64,000 nt of DNA from Paenibacillus sp. PCH8 (GTDB lineage Bacteria; Bacillota; Bacilli; Paenibacillales; Paenibacillaceae). The stretch spans positions 248,001 to 312,000 of the forward strand of contig NZ_PKQK01000002.1 in the NCBI RefSeq assembly GCF_002968835.1, written 5' to 3'. This document shows positions 1 to 8,219 of the stretch, one piece after another. The position numbers were made by a program, and so were the translations under genes. The notes below the pieces were generated by a model. The model worked only from the letters and a program-made list of their open reading frames with translations. It was not told the DNA's origin and made no database searches. Each line of letters begins with the position of its first letter. The first letter of the stretch is position 1.

Positions 1-725
1 TCCCCATCAAAACGATAGGCACGTGGATCGGACTCGGAACCAAACTCGGTAATAGTGGAGAAATCAATACTACCGGTCAGATCCGCAATATCCTGCGATT
101 TGGGATCGGATGGACTGAATGTTCCTATTCCCACCCGATTATCTTCGGAAACAAGAACCCGTTCTACCGGTACCTTACTGATATCACCGTCATATTCGGT
201 ACGGAGTCTCATCTGGCAGGATGGGCAGAGGTTTCCCTCAATGCGGACTCCAATTTCCTTTTCCACCTCAGGACGAAGCTCAAGTGGAATCAGATGCAGT
301 GGCTCCTCATGCATGGGGCATCCATCAATGGCATATATGGCACCTTGCTCCGTCCGCGAGAACTGTTCAAGACCCCGCTTCAGCAACGTCACTAGCGTGG
401 ATTTCCCTCCGCTTACAGGCCCCATAAGGAGCAAGATCCGCTTCCGTACATCCAAACGACGTGCTGCCGAATGAAAGTATTCTTCAACCAGCTTCTCAAT
501 CGATCGATCCAGTCCAAAGATCTCCTGCTCAAAAAACTTGTACCGTTTATGCCCACCTACTTCTTCCACGCCAAACGATTCAATCATCTGATACACTCTG
601 GCGTGAGCCGTCATTGCCGGAGTCGGGTCCTCTCTCAGCATTGCAATATAATCTTCAAATGTTCCGTTCCATGTCAAACGGTCACTCTCTGCCCGATGTT
701 CCGCAACGCGTTCAAAAATATTCAT
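1..725 (-). CDS. prkA: PrkA-family serine protein kinase, 5' end only
   Basis: I read this frame directly from the sequence. The ATG is at 725-723, preceded by a GGGAGGT ribosome site, and the gene runs off the left edge, so only about 241 residues are visible. The N-terminus (MNIFERVAEHRAESDRLTW) and the AAA-type P-loop segment around residues 100-112 (LLLMGPVSGGKSTLV) are typical of PrkA, an ATP-dependent serine/threonine kinase of roughly 630 residues that acts in the cytoplasm of sporulating and starved cells. A CPSC motif lies near residue 168. In Bacillus and Paenibacillus prkA is usually followed by yhbH and spoVR, which would lie to the left of this window. Family assignment is strong. 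Targets cannot be inferred here. Confidence 0.93.
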   Translation of the reverse strand, partial: MNIFERVAEHRAESDRLTWNGTFEDYIAMLREDPTPAMTAHARVYQMIESFGVEEVGGHKRYKFFEQEIFGLDRSIEKLVEEYFHSAARRLDVRKRILLLMGPVSGGKSTLVTLLKRGLEQFSRTEQGAIYAIDGCPMHEEPLHLIPLELRPEVEKEIGVRIEGNLCPSCQMRLRTEYDGDISKVPVERVLVSEDNRVGIGTFSPSDPKSQDIADLTGSIDFSTITEFGSESDPRAYRFDG

Positions 726-1005
726 GCTTGGTACCTCCCATGGCTCCTTTAGTGTGATTGTCAACCATTCCGAATGGTATGAAGAAATCAATAGAATTAC
801 GGCTCCTGCTTGAATACCCATCTTGCGGTCCGGCTTAGTCCCGCCACCCTCTGTCCAAACGTCTTGTTTTGTTGTGAAAAGTGTATTACATACCTATGCG
901 GCATTTTGGATAAGTTGACCTCTTTTTTTCATTTCTCAACTCGGAATTTTGGCATCCCCCTGTTCTATCAGACATCTTCTGCCTTCAGAAAAAAAAGAAC
1001 GAATA

Positions 1006-1014
1006 TGATATAAT
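1006..1014 (+). promoter_or_regulatory. Extended -10 promoter of the DUF2161 gene
   Basis: TGATATAAT (TGn followed by a perfect TATAAT) lies 73 nt before the ATG at 1087. No good -35 is visible, as expected for an extended -10 promoter. An AAAGGAG ribosome site precedes the ATG. The rest of the 361-base gap from 726 to 1086 contains no gene or clear structure. Confidence 0.6.
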
Positions 1015-1086
1015 AAGGGTTCTAAATTCAGGAAACCGGACAACGTATGGTCAAAGCCAGACCACCTCAGGAAAGGAGCACGAACG

Positions 1087-1932
1087 ATGGCAGTGCAATA
1101 CGAAACTGAATTATATTCGCCTGTGAAGGCATTCTTCGAGCAGCGCGGCTTCGACGTCAAGGCAGAGGTCAGACATTGTGACCTCGTAGGGGTCAGATCG
1201 GACCAAGACGAACCACTTATTGTGGAGATGAAAAAAACGTTCAACCTGTCCCTGCTGTTACAAGGGATGCAACGCATGAAGCTTAGCCCGTTCGTGTATC
1301 TGGCCGTCGAGCGCAATCGCAGTAAACGTGGAGCCGTGAACCAACGCTGGAGCGAACTGACTGCACTTTGTAGACAGCTCGGTCTGGGGCTTCTGACGGT
1401 CACTTTTTACAAAACCAAAGCCCCCCTGATTGATGTACTCTGCGAACCCTCTGCACTGAATCACAGCCTTGAGCACAGTAATGTTACCCGAAAGAGTGGC
1501 GTAAGACGACAACGTTTGCTCAAGGAATTCGATGAACGCAGCGGGGACTACAATATTGGGGGCAGCACGCGCAGACAGCTGGTTACGGCATATCGGGAGA
1601 AGGCATTACGCGTCGCATCCGCCCTGCGAACGAACGGTGAAGCCTCTCCGGCGATGCTTGCCAGACAGTCAGGTGTAGGTTCTGCCGCCTCGATCCTTCA
1701 AAAAAATTATTATAACTGGTTTGAGCGTCTCTCCCGTGGAAAGTATATGTTGACGATTAAGGGAGTGCAGGCGTTAACCGAGCATGCACACATGCTTGAG
1801 GATAATGATATGATGGAACGGAGCATTAATGAACTGAATATACAATATTCCGATTTTGGCGACAAAATGGATGAACTTTCACACATTGCCGAAAGAGCTG
1901 AACACGACTTGAAGAATACTAATCAGGACTGA
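1087..1932 (+). CDS. DUF2161-family protein with a PD-(D/E)XK nuclease-like fold
   Basis: This 281-residue soluble protein has an N-terminal region that fits the PD-(D/E)XK superfamily: Asp32 in CDLVGVR, then Glu47-x-Lys49 in PLIVEMKK, on predicted beta strands. That arrangement is characteristic of DUF2161 (putative PD-(D/E)XK phosphodiesterase). The C-terminal part, about residues 150-240, is basic and looks like a winged-helix domain (SGVGSAASILQKNYYNWFER), so DNA binding is plausible. The substrate is unknown; family members have no settled function as far as I know. The gene is alone on the plus strand, with its own extended -10 promoter and a terminator behind it. Confidence 0.8.
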   Translation: MAVQYETELYSPVKAFFEQRGFDVKAEVRHCDLVGVRSDQDEPLIVEMKKTFNLSLLLQGMQRMKLSPFVYLAVERNRSKRGAVNQRWSELTALCRQLGLGLLTVTFYKTKAPLIDVLCEPSALNHSLEHSNVTRKSGVRRQRLLKEFDERSGDYNIGGSTRRQLVTAYREKALRVASALRTNGEASPAMLARQSGVGSAASILQKNYYNWFERLSRGKYMLTIKGVQALTEHAHMLEDNDMMERSINELNIQYSDFGDKMDELSHIAERAEHDLKNTNQD

Positions 1933-1974
1933 CAAAGGATCATATGATACAAGATGAAATTTCATGAGAACGCA

Positions 1975-2013
1975 AAAATGCCTGTAATCTCAAGTCGAGA
2001 TTACAGGCATTTT
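1975..2013. terminator. Bidirectional terminator hairpin
   Basis: A perfect 16-bp stem (AAAATGCCTGTAATCT with its complement at 1998-2013) closes a 7-nt loop. A and T runs at the stem ends make it usable by both converging genes, the DUF2161 gene and the azoreductase. Confidence 0.9.
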
Positions 2014-2036
2014 GTGTATTCTATATCAGAATGCTA

Positions 2037-2663
2037 TTAGAAGCTTGCTGCTACTTGGGAAGCCAATTTCAGACCTGCAGTAACAATTTCTTCAGCACGG
2101 TCTGCAGAAGCATTATGTCCTTCAACGATAACCACTTCTGGATCTTGAATGCCCCACAAGCCGAGAACCGTTTTCAGGAAGTTCAGGGACATTTCAGCAG
2201 CTACCATAGGGCCTTCGGAGTATACGCCACCACGTGCGTTCAGCAAAGCTACTTTTTTACCGCCAGCAAGTCCAACAGGACCTTCAGCAGTGTATTGGAA
2301 TGTTTTACCAGCTTGACTCAGGTAAGCAATATAGTTTACCAATGGTGCAGGAACAGTGAAGTTCCAGAGCGGGAATGCAAATACAACTTTATCTGCTGCC
2401 AGGAATTGATCTTGCAATTGAGCTGCCAGTGAAGCTGCTTTTTGCTCGTCAGCTGTCAGTTCGAAACCGTTAGCTGCTTTGTAAGTACCCGTGATTGCAG
2501 TGTTGCCATAGAATGGGAATTCTGTATTGTAGAGATCCAGCTCAGTAATGGTGTCACCTGGGTGGGACTCTTTGTATGCGCTCAGGAAAGCATCGTACAA
2601 TTTAACGCTGACTGCTTGATCTGCAGGACGGTCGTTTGCTTTAACAAATAAAATAGTAGACAT
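2037..2663 (-). CDS. azoR: FMN-dependent NADH-azoreductase
   Basis: The 208-residue product has the flavodoxin-like fold of the AzoR/AcpD family, which reduces quinones and azo compounds with NADH through bound FMN. Recognisable segments are the N-terminal MSTILFVKANDRP strand, FAFPLWNFTVPAPLVNYI (flavin contact region) and ALLNARGGVYSEG. The start chosen is the ATG at 2663, which has a GGGGGA ribosome site. An in-frame extension of 20 residues upstream lacks one and does not match the family. Such enzymes normally serve thiol and quinone stress defence. The gene is monocistronic between two convergent or unrelated neighbours. Confidence 0.92.
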   Translation of the reverse strand: MSTILFVKANDRPADQAVSVKLYDAFLSAYKESHPGDTITELDLYNTEFPFYGNTAITGTYKAANGFELTADEQKAASLAAQLQDQFLAADKVVFAFPLWNFTVPAPLVNYIAYLSQAGKTFQYTAEGPVGLAGGKKVALLNARGGVYSEGPMVAAEMSLNFLKTVLGLWGIQDPEVVIVEGHNASADRAEEIVTAGLKLASQVAASF

Positions 2664-2856
2664 GTTGAATTTTCCCCCGTTAGATATAATATATGAGTGC
2701 TTCTTTTCATGAACTAGCAACAATTACAGCTTATATAAAGAAAACAACAACTCATTAATACATATTATATATAAAAATGTTAGTGGATGCAATAACGTAA
2801 TCACTTTGGTCATGAACCAATTTTATTTTTTGCTACAATCTATTTTTCGATCTGAC

Positions 2857-4080
2857 TTAGCTGCGCGCCGTGAATTCGGATATGGCTTCACTGATCAGGT
2901 TCATACCGAGCAACAATTCATCCCGTCCCGGATGGCTGAAGTTCAAACGAATGTAGCGTTGATCTTGTACGCCTGTAGAACATAACGACCCCGGAAGGAA
3001 AGATACCCCTTTTAACAGAGCCGCCTTGAGCAGAGCACCACTATCCAATCCTTCCGGCAACTGCACCCAAAGGTACATTCCGCCCTCAGGAATGTTGTAC
3101 TGGCTCCCTGTCCAGCCTGGTCTCTTCAACAGTTCCAGCATCAGCTTGAGTCTTGTTTTATACTCCCGATTCAGCATGGACAGATGATCACTCCATCGAA
3201 AAGGGGATTGGGCAAGCAATTCATACAACAACCGCTGGTTCATTGGACTCGACTGACCATCTGCAATCCGTTTAACGGAGGCCATCGCTTGAATCAGCGC
3301 AGGATGTCCAGCAGCCCATCCGGTCCGTAGAGCGGGCGCTACCGTTTTGCTAAATGAACCGATGTAGAGAACATGTCCACCCTGGTCAGCCGTATCCAGT
3401 GCAAAGAGTGAAGGGTATTTACGATAGAAATCCACCGGCTCAAGGCCATCGAAATGAAGCTCTCCGTAAGAATCATCTTCCACAAGCAGTACACCATAAC
3501 GCGAACACAGATCAAGGACAGTCTCCCGCCGCTCCATACTCCACAAAACACCGGTCGGATTCGAGAAACTGGGAGCAGCAAAAAGTAGCTTGGGTCTCAC
3601 CTGCTGCATGTGATGCTCCAAAAGATCTGGCAGTATACCGTCCTGATCGCCCATTACAGGCACAATCTTGGCTCCTTGCATCTCCAGAACCTCAAGACAT
3701 CCTGGAGATGTAGGATGTTCAACCAGTACGGAGTCACCCGGTTCAAGCAATAGACGCATCACCAGATCGATGGCCTGCTGGGTACCCGTGGTCAACAGAA
3801 TCTGCTCGGGTACCGTTCGTATGCCTTTGCGTGCATTCCAGTCTTTGTTCAACCACTCTCTCAAAGGTGTGTAGCCTGCTGGTTCTCCATATTGCAAAGC
3901 AGAGGGGCCTGAACTAAATACAGATACCGCTGCTGCTTCCAACAATTTGAAAGGAAATAATTCCTCCGCAGGCAACTCTTCTGCCAGAGAAATGAAATAA
4001 TCCCTACCAGACATCTCACGTATATCCCTCAGTGGTGATGACAAAAGCTTGTTTGTACGGGAAGCAAAGAAATACTTCAT
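2857..4080 (-). CDS. PLP-dependent aminotransferase, class I/II, LysN-like
   Basis: A 407-residue fold-type I aminotransferase. The PLP lysine is in YIGSFSKTVAPALRTGW and the substrate-binding Asn-Pro in APSFSNPTGVLW. It lacks the N-terminal GntR helix-turn-helix of MocR regulators but its catalytic domain resembles that branch, which includes 2-aminoadipate transaminase (LysN) and several broad-specificity enzymes. The donor and acceptor cannot be told from sequence alone. It is followed on the plus side by a response-regulator gene that reads the same way but ends 137 bases away, so co-transcription is possible but not shown. Confidence 0.85.
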   Translation of the reverse strand: MKYFFASRTNKLLSSPLRDIREMSGRDYFISLAEELPAEELFPFKLLEAAAVSVFSSGPSALQYGEPAGYTPLREWLNKDWNARKGIRTVPEQILLTTGTQQAIDLVMRLLLEPGDSVLVEHPTSPGCLEVLEMQGAKIVPVMGDQDGILPDLLEHHMQQVRPKLLFAAPSFSNPTGVLWSMERRETVLDLCSRYGVLLVEDDSYGELHFDGLEPVDFYRKYPSLFALDTADQGGHVLYIGSFSKTVAPALRTGWAAGHPALIQAMASVKRIADGQSSPMNQRLLYELLAQSPFRWSDHLSMLNREYKTRLKLMLELLKRPGWTGSQYNIPEGGMYLWVQLPEGLDSGALLKAALLKGVSFLPGSLCSTGVQDQRYIRLNFSHPGRDELLLGMNLISEAISEFTARS

Positions 4081-4217
4081 CGATCCGTTCCCCCTTCATG
4101 CCTATTCCGAAACTGTACTCGCAGTCCGCAGCCCTACAACCTATTCCTGCTCGTCATCGAATATGACCGGATGGACACCTGACGTTTCATATGGATGGGA
4201 AGAACCAATCTGGTTCG

Positions 4218-4874
4218 TCAGGATATCGTCTTCGCCTGTCTTGCATGCAAGGCATAACGTTCAATGGCCTGAGCTCTGCTACTTACTTCAAGCTTCACGT
4301 ATATTTTACGCAAATAATTATCAATGGAGCGCCTGCTAACGTTAATCTCACTCGCTATTTTATCATAGGTTACACCCTGCACAATTCTTTCCATGATAAA
4401 AGTTTCGGTTTCTGTTAATTCAATTAAACGTTCTTCTGTCGGAGACTCTACGGGTTGCGCCCACTCCGCACTGTTTACCCACGATAGCGGAATGGAAACA
4501 TAGTCCTCACGTAACCCCGAGATCAGATGAATCAGCTGGCTAGGGGAAGCCTGTTTGGACAGCATACCGCTTGCACCAAGACTCATCAGATGACGAAACA
4601 GCTTCACATTGTCTTCATCCGTCAGAATAATGATGTGGCTGTGAGTTGACAGATTCTTCATCTGGTCAATATATTGATCTGCCTGGCCTTCTGGAAGACG
4701 ATAATCCATGAGTATTAAGTCAGGCTGGTGAATATTCACCAGTTCGAGCCCTTCTGTTCCGGTCGACGTCATACCACGTACCGTCAGATCCTGCTGCTCT
4801 TCCAAAATCAATTTTGTACCGAGCATGCTGGTGGGGTGGATATCTACGATGACCACCTGCCATACTTTTTTCAT
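4218..4874 (-). CDS. ComA-like NarL/LuxR-family response regulator
   Basis: The 218-residue protein has an N-terminal receiver domain with the phospho-acceptor Asp in LILMDYRLPEG and a C-terminal LuxR-type helix-turn-helix (about residues 145-205; TYDKIASEINVSRRSIDNYL). The segment HPTSMLGTKLILEEQQDLTV resembles the corresponding part of Bacillus ComA, the quorum-regulated competence activator, and the output domain also resembles ComA. No histidine kinase, pheromone gene or Rap-type gene lies nearby, so the partner must be encoded elsewhere. The ribosome site (GGGGGAA) is moderate. Confidence 0.8.
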   Translation of the reverse strand: MKKVWQVVIVDIHPTSMLGTKLILEEQQDLTVRGMTSTGTEGLELVNIHQPDLILMDYRLPEGQADQYIDQMKNLSTHSHIIILTDEDNVKLFRHLMSLGASGMLSKQASPSQLIHLISGLREDYVSIPLSWVNSAEWAQPVESPTEERLIELTETETFIMERIVQGVTYDKIASEINVSRRSIDNYLRKIYVKLEVSSRAQAIERYALHARQAKTIS

Positions 4875-5240
4875 TGTTGTTCCCCCTGTTATGTATTGGA
4901 CAAATAACTTCTACCTTCCGCTCATGATGATTCCCTCATCTATGCGACAGTCCGAGTATAGAAGAAGTACAGGTCGGATTATGTCGAAAATCATAAAAAC
5001 ACAGGAGATAACTGTCAAAATAGCACCATCTTCTCTGTATTTTGCTTAGGAAACATCATGGCGATTGTCTTTCCATGCCCTGAAAAGGTCGAAATATAGT
5101 ATAAACTTCCTGCATTTCTATCTAAAATAGTCGAAAAACCTGCCCAAAGTTCCTACTTATTGCATCTATAAGAAATTGTATCCTAGGACTTCCTTCCGAT
5201 GCAATCTCTTTTTACTCTATTAACTAAAGAATTTCATTTT

Positions 5241-5269
5241 TGCGTAATCAATAGTGACATGATAGAATG
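5241..5269 (+). promoter_or_regulatory. Promoter of the coiled-coil/glycosidase operon
   Basis: A TTGCGT -35 and a TAGAAT -10 are separated by 17 nt, with a TGn extension in front of the -10. It lies about 47 nt upstream of the ATG at 5316. The remainder of the gap from 4875 to 5240 is AT-rich and shows no gene. Confidence 0.55.
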
Positions 5270-5315
5270 GGGACTGGAAAAATTTTTGTACCTATAAATG
5301 ACCAGGAGTGATGAT

Positions 5316-5726
5316 ATGAAACCATCTGCCCCGCCCTCTGACATCCTTCACACTCGGAGCGCCAAAGGCAAGGCCGGATCTTCAATCAGGCTGTTTCTGG
5401 TAATGTGGATTGTTCTCATTGCACTAGGATTAGTTGGAACCTACTATTATAGTAACCATCTCCAGCAACAGATGATTAACCAGCTTCAGGCCCATAATCA
5501 GCAGCAGATTGCAGCGCTCAAAACCGACTACGAAAAGCAGCTAACAACGATATCGAAGGAAGTGGCAGAACTGCAGGGACAGGTTCAGTCCTTTAATGAA
5601 TTGCTGACTTTCACCAAGGATAATGCAAGTGACAAAACGGACAACAGCAACAAACTGTATACCCAGCTGAGCGAAGTCAAAAAACAACTGGAGACACTCC
5701 AGAAAAAGATGGACCTGCTCAAATGA
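5316..5726 (+). CDS. Single-pass membrane protein with a coiled coil
   Basis: The protein (136 residues) has a short basic N-terminus, one hydrophobic segment (FLVMWIVLIALGLVGTYYYS, about residues 25-45), then a long Gln/Lys/Leu-rich region with heptad spacing that should form an extracytoplasmic coiled coil. I chose the ATG at 5316 because AGGAG lies 7 nt before it. An in-frame ATG at 5298 would place that ribosome site inside the gene. The stop overlaps the next start by 4 nt (ATGA), so it is probably translationally coupled to the phosphodiester glycosidase and may anchor or space it at the membrane. I do not recognise a named family. Confidence 0.75.
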   Translation: MKPSAPPSDILHTRSAKGKAGSSIRLFLVMWIVLIALGLVGTYYYSNHLQQQMINQLQAHNQQQIAALKTDYEKQLTTISKEVAELQGQVQSFNELLTFTKDNASDKTDNSNKLYTQLSEVKKQLETLQKKMDLLK

Positions 5727-6787
5727 TTACACCCGTCAAACAGGTTAATCGTTTTTTTATGCTTGCACTCGCTCCTTTTGTTGGACTGCTCTTATGCCTG
5801 CTGCTGATTCGCCCTCCGCTCGAACCCGGAGGTATGATCTCTACCGAGTTGCCTACGGACAGCATTACACCCCGGACCCAGACAATTAGCCAAGAACTTG
5901 CCGGGGCAAAGGACGCTGCTGTCCAGACTTCTTCTTCTATTAAAAGAACGACACAGCTTTACAATAAGACAACAAGTACAATGTCTACTCTTGTTCAAAA
6001 GGCTACCACTCAGGCCAATCGTCCTGAAACGATTTACAATAAACGGATCTCATCCAAGCTTGGTGTTCCTTTGGAACGAGTAGACAGTGATAGGCTAACC
6101 ATTGAACTGTACAGAGTGAATCCTGGCAGCTATAAGGGCTATGCCATGAAGATCAAGCTTAAAGATCCCACTGCCATGCAGATGGCTCTGGACAGCGAAC
6201 CTGGACGCTCTGAGACGACTATGCAGGCTGTGAAGCGTAACGGCGCAATTGCCGGTATCAACGCAGGCGGGTTCGCTGACAGTGGAGGGAAACGTTACCC
6301 CCTCAGCACAACCGTCATGGACGGGAAATACGTGAATGGTTTTCAAGCCAGTTTCAAAGATCTGTTCTTTGTAGGACTTAACGATACTGGCAAACTGGTC
6401 GGGGGTAAGTTCTTCGATAAAAACTCTCTGGATCGCCTGCAACCGCAATTCGGGGCTACATTTGTGCCGGTACTGTTGCAAAATGGTCGCAAACCTGTGA
6501 TACCCGACAAATGGAAGGTTTCACCCCAACGAGCACCACGTACGGTCATTGGCAATTATAAGGATGATCAATTGTTGATCATTGTTGTGGATGGATATAA
6601 TGAAGGTGGAAGTTCTGGGGCCACCCTAGAAGAGTTACAAGGACGGTTGTACAAGCTTGGCGTAATTGACGCCTATAATCTGGATGGCGGTGGATCTTCC
6701 TCGCTTATACTGAATAATCGGGTTGTCAATAACCCTTCGGATGGCAACCTCAGACCGGTGCCTACGCACTTTTTATTTTACAAATGA
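5723..6787 (+). CDS. Membrane-anchored phosphodiester glycosidase (NAGPA domain)
   Basis: The 354-residue protein has an N-terminal hydrophobic anchor (about residues 11-31), a Ser/Thr-rich linker and a C-terminal NAGPA/DUF2233 domain (about 125-354). Domain landmarks are GINAGGFADSGG, the GVIDAYNLDGGGSSSLIL motif and the terminal VPTHFLFYK strand. The family contains the mammalian uncovering enzyme that removes GlcNAc from phosphodiesters. Bacterial members act outside the membrane on cell-wall or exopolysaccharide sugar phosphodiesters. The start overlaps the upstream stop and has no strong ribosome site, consistent with coupling. A second, separately encoded member of this family is at 49950-51056. 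Confidence 0.88.
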   Translation: MITPVKQVNRFFMLALAPFVGLLLCLLLIRPPLEPGGMISTELPTDSITPRTQTISQELAGAKDAAVQTSSSIKRTTQLYNKTTSTMSTLVQKATTQANRPETIYNKRISSKLGVPLERVDSDRLTIELYRVNPGSYKGYAMKIKLKDPTAMQMALDSEPGRSETTMQAVKRNGAIAGINAGGFADSGGKRYPLSTTVMDGKYVNGFQASFKDLFFVGLNDTGKLVGGKFFDKNSLDRLQPQFGATFVPVLLQNGRKPVIPDKWKVSPQRAPRTVIGNYKDDQLLIIVVDGYNEGGSSGATLEELQGRLYKLGVIDAYNLDGGGSSSLILNNRVVNNPSDGNLRPVPTHFLFYK

Positions 6788-6863
6788 TGGGTTGAAGCAT
6801 TTCTTTTCTATCTATAATGGTTATAATAGAAGAAAATGAGCTTGTGCAGGAGGTGCGAAGTGT

Positions 6864-6968
6864 ATGTCGTTTTCACTGACATTCTGGATTATTGCAGTCG
6901 TATTGACGCTCTTCATTACAGGCATTCTCACTTCATCCTACAACAATGACAAAACAAAAGGCCTGTAA
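6864..6968 (+). CDS. 34-residue single-span membrane peptide
   Basis: This small gene is supported by an AGGAGGTG ribosome site 8 nt before the ATG and by a clean terminator directly behind the stop. The product starts MSFSLTFWIIAVVLTLFITG, a single hydrophobic helix, and ends in a short polar tail (SSYNNDKTKGL). It lies 76 nt after the glycosidase stop and could be read on the same transcript. I do not recognise the family. Membrane peptides of this size often modulate a transporter, kinase or protease, but nothing here points to the partner. Confidence 0.6.
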   Translation: MSFSLTFWIIAVVLTLFITGILTSSYNNDKTKGL

Positions 6969-6975
6969 CGGCCAA

Positions 6976-7000
6976 GCCTCTCCTAAGGAGAGGCCTTTTT
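6976..7000 (+). terminator. Rho-independent terminator
   Basis: GCCTCTCC and GGAGAGGC form an 8-bp stem with a TAA loop, followed by CTTTTT. It ends the 5316-6968 transcription unit. Confidence 0.9.
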
Positions 7001-7018
7001 ACTATTTCATACATGAAA

Positions 7019-7076
7019 CAGCAAGAGACAAGGCTTAAAAGAATGATGTAATTCTTCTAAGCCTTGTCTCTTGCTG
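7019..7076. repeat. Long inverted repeat, probable terminator of the sugar operon
   Basis: Two perfectly complementary 19-nt arms (7019-7037 and 7058-7076) are extended inward by a 7-bp near-perfect stem, giving about 26 bp in all with a 6-nt loop. It sits 49 nt beyond the LacI stop. On the minus strand it is followed by a short weak T run, so it may be a terminator or a 3'-end protecting hairpin. Confidence 0.7.
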
Positions 7077-7125
7077 TGCCGCTTGAACTGACGAGTCCTC
7101 CTTAGGATCAGGCGCAGATCAGAGA

Positions 7126-8142
7126 TCAACAGCTAACCGCCCGGTCTTTCTTCATTGATGTCACAGAATCAGACGGTATAGGACCACTCACCGACCCACC
7201 CTCAACCAATGTCACATAAATTCGTTCATGATCGACGGGTTCTCCAGCAATAATCTTAATTAATTGTTCCGCAGCCAGCGATCCCCACTTGCGTTTGGAA
7301 TAATCGATACTCGCCAATCTCGGCTGCACGTATTTGCTCAATTCAATATTATCGAATCCAATGACATCGATCTCCTGACCAACGCCCAGTACACTTTCTG
7401 CCAGACGATCACACAGACCGATGGCCATCTCATCATTGAGACAGAATACCGCTACTGGTCCATCATACACTTGCACAATCTGATCTGCGGCTCGCTCTCC
7501 ACCACTTTTCTCAAAATCCCCCGTGATCTCAATCCATTCCACATCGGCGTCACGCTCTGCAACTTGTTTTACAGCCTTCAACCGCTGCACCGAGTCAAAC
7601 GAACCTTCTGGTCCCGTTACCACGTAGATTTTCTTATGTCCCTGTTCAATGAGATGTTCCATCGCAAGCGTGGCTCCAGCCTTATTATCCAACAGGACCT
7701 GATTAATATTGGGATGATCCATCTCACGGTCCAGTACTACGATTTTGTGCCCGCGATCGGCATATTGCATCAGTTCCTCACTTGCAAAGGTGTGATCCAG
7801 TATGATCGCACCATCAATCATCCGTTCCGGAAGCATACGGTGGGATTGTTTGCCACTACATACGATGAGATCATAGCCTTGAGCATTACATACGGCTTTC
7901 ATGCCACTGAGCATGTCTCCATATACATCACCACTAAAATCCGTCAAGAATACACCCAGAATTTTGGATTCTCTCTTCTTCAGTGTTCTTGCAGCGGCAT
8001 TCGGAACATAATTCAACTCTTTGGCAATGGCCAAAATTTTGGAACTGGTCTCATCCGTCACTTTGTTGCTGCCATTCAACGCATAGGACACGGTGGAGAT
8101 GGAAACTCCCGCCTGTTTGGCGATATCCTTGATACTGACCAC
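7126..8142 (-). CDS. LacI-family transcriptional regulator
   Basis: The product (338 residues) carries the LacI helix-turn-helix at residues 1-25 (VSIKDIAKQAGVSISTVSYA), the hinge helix (AARTLKKR) and a periplasmic-binding-protein-like sensor domain to about residue 320. The start is GTG at 8142 with AGGGGAG 8 nt upstream. It is the last gene of a minus-strand set with a GH3 glycosidase, a binding lipoprotein, two ABC permeases and an esterase, so a sugar or oligosaccharide is the likely inducer. Candidate operators containing GAAACG half sites lie at 14929-14952, 15005-15028 and 15243-15252. That it binds them is inference. Confidence 0.93.
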   Translation of the reverse strand: MVSIKDIAKQAGVSISTVSYALNGSNKVTDETSSKILAIAKELNYVPNAAARTLKKRESKILGVFLTDFSGDVYGDMLSGMKAVCNAQGYDLIVCSGKQSHRMLPERMIDGAIILDHTFASEELMQYADRGHKIVVLDREMDHPNINQVLLDNKAGATLAMEHLIEQGHKKIYVVTGPEGSFDSVQRLKAVKQVAERDADVEWIEITGDFEKSGGERAADQIVQVYDGPVAVFCLNDEMAIGLCDRLAESVLGVGQEIDVIGFDNIELSKYVQPRLASIDYSKRKWGSLAAEQLIKIIAGEPVDHERIYVTLVEGGSVSGPIPSDSVTSMKKDRAVSC

Positions 8143-8219
8143 ATTCTTCGCTCCCCTGTTATATTAATCAGGCCTTTCATAGCGAAAGACCTGACACATC
8201 ACACTTTCTACCTCTTAGA

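Noticed and set aside
6095-6555. Minus-strand open frames opposite the phosphodiester glycosidase gene
   Set aside because: They lie inside a well supported coding region, lack ribosome sites and have unusual composition. Shadow frames.
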